DNA of 16,379 nt from CAZSHX01 sp964606895. GTDB lineage: Bacteria; Bacteroidota; Ignavibacteria; Kapaibacteriales; UBA2268. The stretch covers positions 1 to 16,379 of the forward strand of contig CAZSHX010000088.1 in assembly GCA_964606895.1 (NCBI GenBank). Direction: 5' to 3'. The position numbers and the translations under genes are program-made. Position 1 is the first letter of the stretch. Every line of letters begins with the position of its first letter. This document shows, piece after piece, positions 8,317 through 14,980 of this stretch. The notes beneath the pieces are model-generated. The model worked only from the letters and a program-made list of their open reading frames with translations, was not told the DNA's origin and searched no databases.

Positions 8317-8787
8317 CTAATTTACCAAATTGATAGTGATAGAAATTTGTTCTTTCTTCAGAGTCACTTTTGCTTTATCAAAAGAAGGAGGACCCATAAA
8401 ACCCTTGGCATCATTTGAAGCTCCCAAGCCTTCGTTGGGAATTTTTAAAAAGTTAGAATTCACTTTGCCGTTATTATCCTCATCATGATGGACACTGATT
8501 GCATATTCTCCAAAAGGCAGATTTTCAAAAGTGAACTTAACCTGCTTATCTTTTATGGGGACAACAAATTTTGCGTAAGCTTTGTCTTTTTCTTTTGGAA
8601 AAAATTCTTTTTCTTTGGATGAAAACAGGAGTAGCCGGGCTTTGCCATTATTGTTTTTGAATCCATTGACTTGAACAATAATTTTTCCGGTTTGTGAGTG
8701 TGCATCGTTCAAGTTGCTCATAAATAAGATAAGAAATAATACTTGAACAAAGATAATTCTACTGTAAATCTGAATGCTTGTTTTCAT
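8317..8787 (-). CDS. secreted DUF2141 protein
   Basis: A 156-residue exported protein. A signal peptide (hydrophobic core about 11-24, likely cleavage after HSQ at about 30-32) is followed by one DUF2141 domain. The domain is a small beta sandwich with the hallmark LPFGEYAISVHHDEDNNGK (90-108) and NSNFLKIPNEGLGASNDA, then GPPSFDKA. The D/E/N-rich DEDNNGK resembles a metal-binding turn, though metal binding is not established for the family as far as I know. It is the first gene of the carotenoid operon, with a candidate promoter just upstream and the CrtN-like gene 25 bases downstream. The biochemical function of DUF2141 is unknown to me; being extracytoplasmic it could bind pigment or lipid, but that is speculation. 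Confidence 0.85.
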   Translation of the reverse strand: MKTSIQIYSRIIFVQVLFLILFMSNLNDAHSQTGKIIVQVNGFKNNNGKARLLLFSSKEKEFFPKEKDKAYAKFVVPIKDKQVKFTFENLPFGEYAISVHHDEDNNGKVNSNFLKIPNEGLGASNDAKGFMGPPSFDKAKVTLKKEQISITINLVN

Positions 8788-8811
8788 TTGTAAATCATAT
8801 TTAGTTCATTT

Positions 8812-8839
8812 CAAAAATAAATCAATTAATTAGCTCAAA
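8812..8839 (-). promoter_or_regulatory. candidate Bacteroidota-type promoter of the carotenoid operon
   Basis: Read on the minus strand, TATTTTTG (8819-8812) fully matches the Bacteroidota -7 element TAnnTTTG and lies 24 bases before the ATG of the DUF2141 gene. TTTG at 8839-8836 could be the upstream element, but the spacer is 16 bases, shorter than the usual 19-21. In AT-rich DNA such matches arise by chance, so this is moderate support only. Confidence 0.4.
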
Positions 8840-9253
8840 TAACGTGAAATAGATACATTCATTTCTTTCAATTCTTCCAAACATTTAGAAAAATTACCAA
8901 CTCTTTCCAACTTTGTTTTTTACCAAGTCATATTAAACTGACATTAGAAAATTTAAAAAATTTTCATTTGACGAAAAGACCTTGTTCCATCAGTAGAACG
9001 CATAACTGCAATTATAAGTTATGAACGTGACTCGACCTCTAACCTAAATTGCAATCGTGCATCGCTAAATATTTTCGAAAAAAATCCTGTTGACTTTCTT
9101 GCATTGCTCAATAACGATGTCGCATTAGTAAAATGTAAGTAAAAATGTATTTACGAAAGTAATTTAACAAATTATGTTATTAAATGCAAAGAAAAAATTT
9201 CGTAATAAAAAGTAATTATATTTTCTATTCAAATTCTAATTGAAAAGCACTAC
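8840..9253. other. non-coding stretch between the carotenoid operon and the small ORF
   Basis: About 410 bases with no convincing gene on either strand. Structure seen: an inverted repeat CATAACT (9001-9007) / AGTTATG (9017-9023) with a 9-base loop; the 8-base palindrome ATTGCAAT (9048-9055); and TTACGAAA (9151-9158) / TTTCGTAA (9198-9205), a perfect 8-bp inverted repeat 39 bases apart. No divergent regulator gene faces the operon. The repeats are short enough to be chance in this base composition, though operator function is possible. Confidence 0.45.
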
Positions 9254-9436
9254 ATGGAACCCGAAATCATATATGAAATTAATCTTGATCTCAACAAAAT
9301 AAAAGAGCCGAAAAATGTAAATATCGCTATTCGCTGTTCTCCCCAAGAAAAAAAAATGATTGCCAGACTTGTTAAACTTACCGGAGCAAAGTCTACATAC
9401 AAACTGGATAATGCATCTGCTTCATCACATAGATAA
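9254..9436 (+). CDS. doubtful small ORF, resembling the start of a ribbon-helix-helix/mobilisation-type protein
   Basis: A 60-codon frame. Residues 22-46 (NIAIRCSPQEKKMIARLVKLTGAKS) read like the beta strand and first helix of ribbon-helix-helix or MobC-like accessory proteins, which typically run R-x-S-x-E-K-x-x-I. The expected second helix is missing: after K50 the sequence turns low-complexity and stops. Shifting to the +1 frame at about 9404 gives WIMHLLHHIDKKNYTLIVMR and a stop at 9474-9476, so a frameshifted remnant is one reading. There is no good ribosome binding site. It may be a real small protein, a decayed fragment or chance. Confidence 0.3.
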   Translation: MEPEIIYEINLDLNKIKEPKNVNIAIRCSPQEKKMIARLVKLTGAKSTYKLDNASASSHR

Positions 9437-9718
9437 AAAGAATTATACTCTGATAGTGATGAGAAAATTGGAGTAAAAAAATCATAACAATCAACCAACT
9501 AAAAATAATGCGGTCAATGACACTCGACCTTTTCTCGACTTTTCAAAAAATAATCAAACCATTTTTTTCTTGAATATTTAATGAAAAAGAATTTAGCCGA
9601 CTTTAGATAAGGAATTTCTGCTCGATTTGATTTAATCCGTTGAATATCTTTTCGAAGAATTATCGTATTATATCTTGAAAAATAGGTAAGTCTATGCAAT
9701 TATTGCTTTTAATAATCG
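9437..9718. other. AT-rich spacer, no supported feature
   Basis: About 280 bases between the small ORF and the tRNA gene. A 61-codon minus-strand frame (9699-9514) is present, but its composition (K, F, Y, I, R) is that of random AT-rich DNA and it has no recognisable motif. No hairpin with a T tract was found downstream of the tRNA. Confidence 0.4.
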
Positions 9719-9793
9719 TCGGGGTGAGAGGATTTGAACCTCCGGCCCCTACGTCCCGAACGTAGTGCTCTAGCCGGGCTGAGCTACACCCCG
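9719..9793 (-). tRNA. tRNA-Pro (anticodon CGG)
   Basis: On the minus strand the gene begins CGGGGTG (9793-9787) and ends CACCCCG plus discriminator A (9719), giving a 7-bp acceptor stem. The D arm is GCTC/GAGC. The anticodon arm is CTACG-TTCGGGA-CGTAG with anticodon CGG, reading proline codon CCG. The T arm is GGAGG-TTCAAAT-CCTCT with one G-T pair. The first C1-G72 pair is usual for bacterial proline tRNAs. No CCA is encoded: the bases after the discriminator are CGA. Confidence 0.95.
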
Positions 9794-9807
9794 ATTTTTA
9801 AAGAAAA

Positions 9808-9838
9808 CAAAAATACCACTTTTTTTTCAATTTTTCAA
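9808..9838 (-). promoter_or_regulatory. Bacteroidota-type promoter of the tRNA-Pro gene
   Basis: On the minus strand TTG (9838-9836), a 20-base spacer and TATTTTTG (9815-9808) match the Bacteroidota primary sigma-factor consensus TTG / 19-21 nt / TAnnTTTG exactly, in spacing as well as sequence. The -7 element ends 14 bases before the mature tRNA 5' end (9793), leaving room for a short leader that RNase P would remove. Confidence 0.6.
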
Positions 9839-9920
9839 CTCTTTTGTTCAAATCATTTATCCTATCATTCGTTTCTCATTTTTTTGCAATTGTTGGTTCA
9901 GTTGCTGTTATTGATTTATT

Positions 9921-9926
9921 GGAGGA
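9921..9926 (+). promoter_or_regulatory. strong Shine-Dalgarno site
   Basis: GGAGGA lies 7 bases before the ATG at 9934 and is close to the ideal anti-16S match. It decides the start of the downstream gene over the in-frame ATG at 9844. I saw no comparably strong site in front of the other genes here. Confidence 0.7.
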
Positions 9927-9933
9927 ATTCTCA

Positions 9934-10338
9934 ATGAAAAAAATTATTCTTCTTGTCCTTGCTATCATCAGTTTTTGTGCTTTTTCATTAAAGGCTGATG
10001 TGATTGTTTCAGTTCAGTCGGGCGGAGTATGGTCGGATAAATCAACATGGGTTAATAATACAATTCCGGATGAAAACGATGAAGTCGTTATTCATGGAAC
10101 CGTGACGGCAAAATCATCTTTCAAATGTAAGACGGTAAAAGTCGAAAAAAATGCAAAATTAATAATTGCATCAAATTCTGGAAATGATTGTGTCATTGAT
10201 GGAAATCTCGATTTAATAGGTTGTCTCGAAGTGACACCTGAAAGTTTACTGAAAATTACAGGGAAAATGGACAGGAGTAAACAAATCGAAATGTGTATAA
10301 CCAATAACGGCGTAATTGAAGTTGGTATTTGCAAATAA
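9934..10338 (+). CDS. small secreted beta-strand-rich protein (G8-like repeat)
   Basis: A 134-residue protein starting with a clear signal peptide (MKKIILLVLAIISFCAFSLKA, likely cut after residue 21). The start is set by a strong ribosome binding site; an in-frame ATG 30 codons upstream would put an extra hydrophobic stretch in front of the signal peptide and is disfavoured. The mature part opens with SGGVWSDKSTWVNNTIPDEND, followed by EVVIHGTV. This W-S-D-x-S-T-W ... P-x-x-x-D-x-V-x-I pattern is common at the start of G8-like or parallel-beta-helix modules of Bacteroidota surface proteins. The rest continues as short beta repeats (KTVKVEKNAKLII, CVIDGNLDLIG) and contains several cysteines. 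It is far shorter than typical multi-domain adhesins and has no sorting domain. Function unknown. It is followed after 40 bases by the VWA protein gene. Confidence 0.75.
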   Translation: MKKIILLVLAIISFCAFSLKADVIVSVQSGGVWSDKSTWVNNTIPDENDEVVIHGTVTAKSSFKCKTVKVEKNAKLIIASNSGNDCVIDGNLDLIGCLEVTPESLLKITGKMDRSKQIEMCITNNGVIEVGICK

Positions 10339-10378
10339 CTTTTGTTAAAATTAATAATTGGTAAAAATTGGATAGAAT

Positions 10379-12559
10379 ATGAATTCTTATCATCTTGGTT
10401 TGTCAGGTTCATGGTGGTGGTTGATTCTTTTAATTGTTTTGGCAACAGGGTTCACCTTGTTTGTTTATCGTAGAACCGTACCCGAAATCCCAACATCAAA
10501 AAAAGCAATTCTCGTTACTTTACGCTGGATTGCTATATTTTTACTTCTGTTTATTTTGTTTGAACCCATGTTTACCTTGATTCGAGGTGCATTTGAGAAA
10601 CCAAAACTTGCTGTTCTGCTTGATAATTCGTTGTCTATGGCTCTGGTTGATGCAAAAGGAGACAGAAAACAGGATTATAAAAATGCTGTTGCCGGTTCTG
10701 ATTTTTTATCGCTTCCTGAAAGTCAAAGAAACATCATCTCCTTTGATTACGATACTAAAGAATACAAAAATTTCAATTTCGACTCGTTAAAACTTAAAGG
10801 GCAGTTGACTGATATTTCAAAATCATTTAAGTTTGTCAATCAGGTTCTTGAAAAAGAGAATACCGGTGCTGTTTTGCTGATTACCGACGGGAGTTACAAT
10901 ACCGGAAATAATCCGATTTATGAATCAGATTTGACGGGGAAAAAAGTTTATGTTATTGGCATTGGTGATACTACCGAGCCAAAAGATGCATCTATTCAAT
11001 CAATAATAACGAACGATATTGCTTATATTGATAATCCTGTTCCTGTGAATGTAAATCTTAAAATTTCAGGTTTTTCCGGTGGTGAAGTAAGTATTAAACT
11101 TCTTGATAACGGAGCTCAGATTTCTGAGCAGAAAGTAACGATATCTTCTGATAAACAGGTATATTCGCTATTATTTCAGTATAACCCCAAAGCTGAAGGC
11201 ATTCGAAAACTGACTGCATCTGTTTCAAACCTTGACGGTGAACTGACATTAAAGAACAATTCACTATCGGAATTTATTAATGTTCTGAAAAATAAAAGAA
11301 AAATCGTAATCTTTTCGGGTAGCCCAAATCCTGATTTGACTTTTCTGAGAAGTATTTACGAAGGCGAGAAAGGAGTTGAAGTTAAGACTTTCATTCAAAA
11401 GCAGGGTGCGGAGTATTTTGAAGGAAATCCTACAAAAGCTCTGCTTCACGATGCAGAAATGATTGTTCTAATTGGATTTCCAATCAATACAACTCCTCAA
11501 AATTCGATGGAATTGATTAGGGATGAAGTTGAAAAAGGGAAACCTTTGTTTTTTATCGCTTCTCAATATCTTGACTATATCAAACTCAAACCTCTTGAAG
11601 ATTATCTGCCTTTTAACACAATCAGTTCAAAACCGCAGGAATTTCTTGCACTGGGAGATTTCAAGAAGGAATCGGCATCAAATCCGATTTTGAAAATTTC
11701 AGGAGCAGAAAGTGATATTGAATCATGGAACCAGCTTCCGCCGATTTTCAGAACTGAAACTTTTGTACGAGTTAAACCAGAAAGCGAAGTTCTTGCCGGA
11801 ATTAAAGTTAATAATACTCAATTAAAAGAGCCGTTAATTTTAACCAGAAATTTTCAGAACAAAAAATCCATTGCTGTTTTGGGATACGGTTTGTACCGTT
11901 GGAAGCTTTTGGGCTATGCCGCAGAAGTTTCAAAAGGCAGAACTAATGTTCCCGATTTGTATTCTACATTTGTGCAGAACAGTCATCGCTGGCTTTCAAT
12001 AAATCAGGAATATAAGAATGTCATAATCAAAACAACTAAAAAGGTTTATAATCAATCTGAAAAAGTGGAGTTTTACGCTCAAATATATGATGCAATGTAT
12101 GCACCCGTTGAGAATGCTAATGTTCAGATTAAAATTACCGGTGGAAACCAAAATAGAGAACTTATGCTTAACTCGATAGGGAATGGACGATATACCGGTT
12201 TTGTTGAAGGATTAGCCGAAGGAGACTACTTTTTTTCAGGTGATGCCACTCAGAATGGAACTTTACTTGGAAAAGATAATGGCAGATTCAGCATTGGTGA
12301 TGTTTCGCTGGAATATCTGGATTTAAGAATGAACATCGGCTTACTGCGAACCTTAGCCGAAAGAAGCGGAGGAAAATTCTATTTTGCTTCAAACGCTTCT
12401 TCATTTATGAATGACCTCCGAAAAGATGCATTTTTCAAAGAGAAAGCTATGACTTTGAGAAGTGAATATAACCTTTGGAATTTAAGCTGGATTTTGGGAT
12501 TAGCCATTCTATGTCTGACTTTGGAATGGTTTTTGAGGAAAAGAAGCGGATTAATATAA
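10379..12559 (+). CDS. membrane-anchored VWA-type protein with glutamine-amidotransferase-like region
   Basis: A 726-residue protein. Two N-terminal membrane helices (about 11-30 and 44-68) resemble the BatA/aerotolerance-type anchor. A von Willebrand factor A domain follows, with a MIDAS set visible as D82-N-S84-L-S86, T144 and D170 (LLITDGS), and VYVIGIGD further on. After it come an immunoglobulin-like beta region (about 210-300), a stretch like the class-I glutamine-amidotransferase fold that often accompanies this architecture (about 305-400, starting RKIVIFSGSPNPD), a second beta domain near 555-640, and a C-terminal helix (about 698-717) ending in RKRSG. Most of the chain is therefore predicted extracytoplasmic. 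No ATPase or BatB partner is nearby. It lies 15 bases upstream of the K+ channel gene. The family type is clear, the cellular role unknown. Confidence 0.75.
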   Translation: MNSYHLGLSGSWWWLILLIVLATGFTLFVYRRTVPEIPTSKKAILVTLRWIAIFLLLFILFEPMFTLIRGAFEKPKLAVLLDNSLSMALVDAKGDRKQDYKNAVAGSDFLSLPESQRNIISFDYDTKEYKNFNFDSLKLKGQLTDISKSFKFVNQVLEKENTGAVLLITDGSYNTGNNPIYESDLTGKKVYVIGIGDTTEPKDASIQSIITNDIAYIDNPVPVNVNLKISGFSGGEVSIKLLDNGAQISEQKVTISSDKQVYSLLFQYNPKAEGIRKLTASVSNLDGELTLKNNSLSEFINVLKNKRKIVIFSGSPNPDLTFLRSIYEGEKGVEVKTFIQKQGAEYFEGNPTKALLHDAEMIVLIGFPINTTPQNSMELIRDEVEKGKPLFFIASQYLDYIKLKPLEDYLPFNTISSKPQEFLALGDFKKESASNPILKISGAESDIESWNQLPPIFRTETFVRVKPESEVLAGIKVNNTQLKEPLILTRNFQNKKSIAVLGYGLYRWKLLGYAAEVSKGRTNVPDLYSTFVQNSHRWLSINQEYKNVIIKTTKKVYNQSEKVEFYAQIYDAMYAPVENANVQIKITGGNQNRELMLNSIGNGRYTGFVEGLAEGDYFFSGDATQNGTLLGKDNGRFSIGDVSLEYLDLRMNIGLLRTLAERSGGKFYFASNASSFMNDLRKDAFFKEKAMTLRSEYNLWNLSWILGLAILCLTLEWFLRKRSGLI

Positions 12560-12574
12560 TTATTATTTTGAATA

Positions 12575-13624
12575 ATGAAGACAATAAGTTTCAAAAAAAA
12601 GCTTGACCAAAAGTTAAAAACGCCGAAAATACCAATAATAATTCTGATTTCGGTTTTAATTATAGGTACTGTCGGCTATACCATTCTTTGGAGAGATATA
12701 CCGAATGCAGGTTGGTTTGACGCTTTCTATATGACGATGATAACAATTACGACAGTTGGCTTTTCGGAAATATTTCCTTTGGACCATATTGGAAGACTTT
12801 TAACCATATTTATAGCAATCGGCGGAATCGGAAGTTTGTTCTTCATACTTACTATCATCATGGAAAACCTGTTTATTATCCAGTTAACTAATATCAGAGG
12901 TAGAAAAAAAATGGACAAAAAAATTAATATATTAAGCAACCATATAATTCTGATTGGTTACGGAAGAGTTGGGCAATTAGCCGCAAAAGAACTTCTCGAG
13001 AATAAGGAGGAATTTGTTGTTATTGATGATGATTTTCAGGAACATGACATTATTGAGTCTAAGCATGTTTTACTTAAAGTAAAAGGCGATGCCACAAACG
13101 ACGAAGTTCTTCTGAAAGCTGGTTTGAAGCGTGCAAGGGGAATGATTGTCACTACGGCAAATCCTGCAACTACTGTTTTTGTTGTTCTTTCTGCTAAAGT
13201 ATTCAATCCCGGAATTTTCATTGTTGCCCGTGCTGATGACCATGGGGATACTGAAAAATTAATACGAGCCGGTGCCGACAGGGTGGTGAATCCTTATGCC
13301 ATAGGAGGACAGAGATTAGCAAATTTAATGATTAACCCAAATATTATAGAGTTTTTTGAAACAAGTTTCGGTGCGAAGGATGAAAAACTAACTGTCGAGA
13401 ATATCGCTTTGCCTCACGACTGTATTTGGTTTAATAAATCATTAAAAGATTTGCAGGTACGTCAATCAACAGGAGCAACTGTTTTGGCTGTAATTCGAGA
13501 TGGAAATCCTATTTCAAATCCTGACGGCGATTTCATATTGAAAAATGACGACAAGCTGATTGCCTTTGGTACTCGTGCACAGCTGAAAATTTTAGAAAAT
13601 TTAACAAGTAAAAATAAAAATTAA
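12575..13624 (+). CDS. two-helix potassium channel with RCK (TrkA-N/TrkA-C) domain
   Basis: A 349-residue MthK-type channel. Helix 1 spans about 18-38. The pore helix and selectivity filter are TITTVGFSE (57-65), where TVGFS replaces the canonical TVGYG. Helix 2 spans about 73-103. The RCK N-domain starts at about residue 119 with IILIGYGRVGQ (G128, G130, G133) and VIDDD at the end of the second strand, the usual NAD/nucleotide-binding features; KGDAT and ARADDHGDTEKLIRAGAD follow. The TrkA-C domain covers about 255-340. Cytoplasmic RCK rings gate such channels in response to ligands. M113 (base 12911), between helix 2 and RCK, is preceded by GAGGT, so a separate soluble RCK may be made. The gene lies 15 bases after the VWA gene and 10 before the hydrolase. 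Physiological ligand unknown. Confidence 0.9.
   Translation: MKTISFKKKLDQKLKTPKIPIIILISVLIIGTVGYTILWRDIPNAGWFDAFYMTMITITTVGFSEIFPLDHIGRLLTIFIAIGGIGSLFFILTIIMENLFIIQLTNIRGRKKMDKKINILSNHIILIGYGRVGQLAAKELLENKEEFVVIDDDFQEHDIIESKHVLLKVKGDATNDEVLLKAGLKRARGMIVTTANPATTVFVVLSAKVFNPGIFIVARADDHGDTEKLIRAGADRVVNPYAIGGQRLANLMINPNIIEFFETSFGAKDEKLTVENIALPHDCIWFNKSLKDLQVRQSTGATVLAVIRDGNPISNPDGDFILKNDDKLIAFGTRAQLKILENLTSKNKN
12897..12913 (+). promoter_or_regulatory. possible internal ribosome binding site and start codon for a free RCK domain
   Basis: GAGGT (12897-12901) sits 9 bases before the in-frame ATG of M113 (12911-12913) in the channel gene. A product from here would be a soluble RCK protein of about 237 residues. 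The well-studied channel MthK has the same arrangement: an internal start at Met107 yields the free RCK subunits of its gating ring. Confidence 0.35.
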
Positions 13625-13634
13625 AATATTGGGA

Positions 13635-14975
13635 ATGAAAATGAAAACGAAAATCAATTTTGCAGGAATCTTTTTAATACTTTTATGTCTCATTTTGGGA
13701 ACTGCATCATCTCAAAAAAAAGATTATGCCTCAGAATCAAAAGAGATTATTCTTTTGATGAAAGACCAGAAATTTGATGAGATTTATTCTAAGTTCGATA
13801 GCGTTGTTAAAAAAATGCTATCCCGCGAAAAGCTGGAATCTACATGGAAATCTTTCATTTCCCAAGTTGGAAATTTTAAGCAGATAGTTAAAGATTCAAC
13901 ATTTACCTATCAAACATTTCCTATGGTTCAAACGCAGGTTAAGTTTGATAAAATGGATTTCAATTTCCTTTTTGGTTTTAATTCATCCGGACAAATTAAT
14001 ACTTTCAGGATTTTGCCCGTTCAACAGCAATATACTTATAAGAATCCAAAATATGCCGTACCTGATACATTTACCGAAACAGCTATCTATTTTGGAAAAG
14101 AGGAATGGCGGCTCCCCGGTACTTTGGCTATGCCCAAAGGTGACGGCAAATATCCCGCTGTTATACTTGTTCACGGAAGCGGACCAAACGACAGGGACGA
14201 AACCATCGGACCAAATAAACCATTCAAAGATTTGGCTTTAGGCTTGGCTTCGAATGGTATTGCTGTTTTACGCTACGATAAACGTACCAAAGTTTATGGC
14301 GAAAAGTTCATGGCATCTAAAAATTATACTTTGAACGAAGAAACTATTGATGATGCAATTGAAGCAGTTGCTTTCCTGAAAACGCAGAAAAACATCAATC
14401 CCGATAAAATCTTTGTAATTGGACATTCATTGGGTGCTTATGCCGCACCGAGAATTGCGGAGAAAAGTCCAGATGTTGCCGGCATTATACTTATGGCAGG
14501 ACCAACCCGCAAGTTTGAAGATTTGATTTACGACCAGATAAACTATATATCAATGCTCGACGGAAAAATTGATTCAACCGAGCAAGAACAGTTAGATACT
14601 CTAAAAAAACAAATCGAAAGAGTCAAATCCAAAGATCTGAATCTCAATACTTCGAATGATAAATTGGTTTTCAGTGCACCGGCTTCCTACTGGCTGGATA
14701 TGAGAGCTTACGACCCGGTTGAAACTACAAAAAAATTGACTAAACCCGTATTCATAATGCAGGGTGAAAGAGACTATCAGGTTAATTTAATAGATTATGA
14801 CGGATGGAAGAAGAATCTTGAGAAGAAATCAAATGTAACATTCAAACTATATCCTAAACTATATCATTTATTCATCGAAGGCGAAGGTAAAAGCACTCCT
14901 CAGGAATACAATAAAGAAGGTCATGTTGCCGATTATGTTATAACAGATATTACTAACTGGGTAAAATCCAAATAA
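13635..14975 (+). CDS. secreted alpha/beta hydrolase with N-terminal DUF3887 domain
   Basis: A 446-residue exported serine hydrolase. ATG at 13635 is preferred over an in-frame TTG at 13629; ATG at 13641 is also possible. A signal peptide (hydrophobic core about 10-24, cut near ASSQ) is followed by a DUF3887-like domain (about 30-125: SKEIILLMKDQKFDEIYSKF). The hydrolase fold begins around 145. Oxyanion-loop motif HGSGPNDRD is at 180-188, the nucleophile S265 in GHSLG (263-267), the acid D380 in GERDYQV, and histidine H411 in LYHLF, a complete triad. This resembles dienelactone-hydrolase/prolyl-oligopeptidase-like esterases of Bacteroidota. The substrate is unknown; an acyl ester or peptide is possible. 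It ends 5 bases before rimM, an odd partner for a secreted enzyme. Confidence 0.85.
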   Translation: MKMKTKINFAGIFLILLCLILGTASSQKKDYASESKEIILLMKDQKFDEIYSKFDSVVKKMLSREKLESTWKSFISQVGNFKQIVKDSTFTYQTFPMVQTQVKFDKMDFNFLFGFNSSGQINTFRILPVQQQYTYKNPKYAVPDTFTETAIYFGKEEWRLPGTLAMPKGDGKYPAVILVHGSGPNDRDETIGPNKPFKDLALGLASNGIAVLRYDKRTKVYGEKFMASKNYTLNEETIDDAIEAVAFLKTQKNINPDKIFVIGHSLGAYAAPRIAEKSPDVAGIILMAGPTRKFEDLIYDQINYISMLDGKIDSTEQEQLDTLKKQIERVKSKDLNLNTSNDKLVFSAPASYWLDMRAYDPVETTKKLTKPVFIMQGERDYQVNLIDYDGWKKNLEKKSNVTFKLYPKLYHLFIEGEGKSTPQEYNKEGHVADYVITDITNWVKSK

Positions 14976-14980
14976 TAATT

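Noticed and set aside
9031..9037. CTCGACC repeated near 9523 in the other part of the spacer
   Set aside because: Too short and isolated; no third copy or flanking similarity, so not a repeat array.
9198..9207. 10-base match TTTCGTAATA shared with 16351-16360
   Set aside because: A 10-mer repeat is expected by chance in a 16-kb AT-rich sequence; the flanks do not align convincingly.
9514..9699. 61-codon minus-strand frame next to the tRNA gene
   Set aside because: Composition typical of random AT-rich DNA, no motif, no ribosome binding site.
9844..9933. 30-codon upstream extension of the small secreted protein
   Set aside because: The GGAGGA site 7 bases before 9934 and the clear signal peptide starting at MKKIILL favour the internal start.
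9734..9937. Plus-strand frame running through the tRNA gene
   Set aside because: It reads the antisense of tRNA-Pro and has no protein features.
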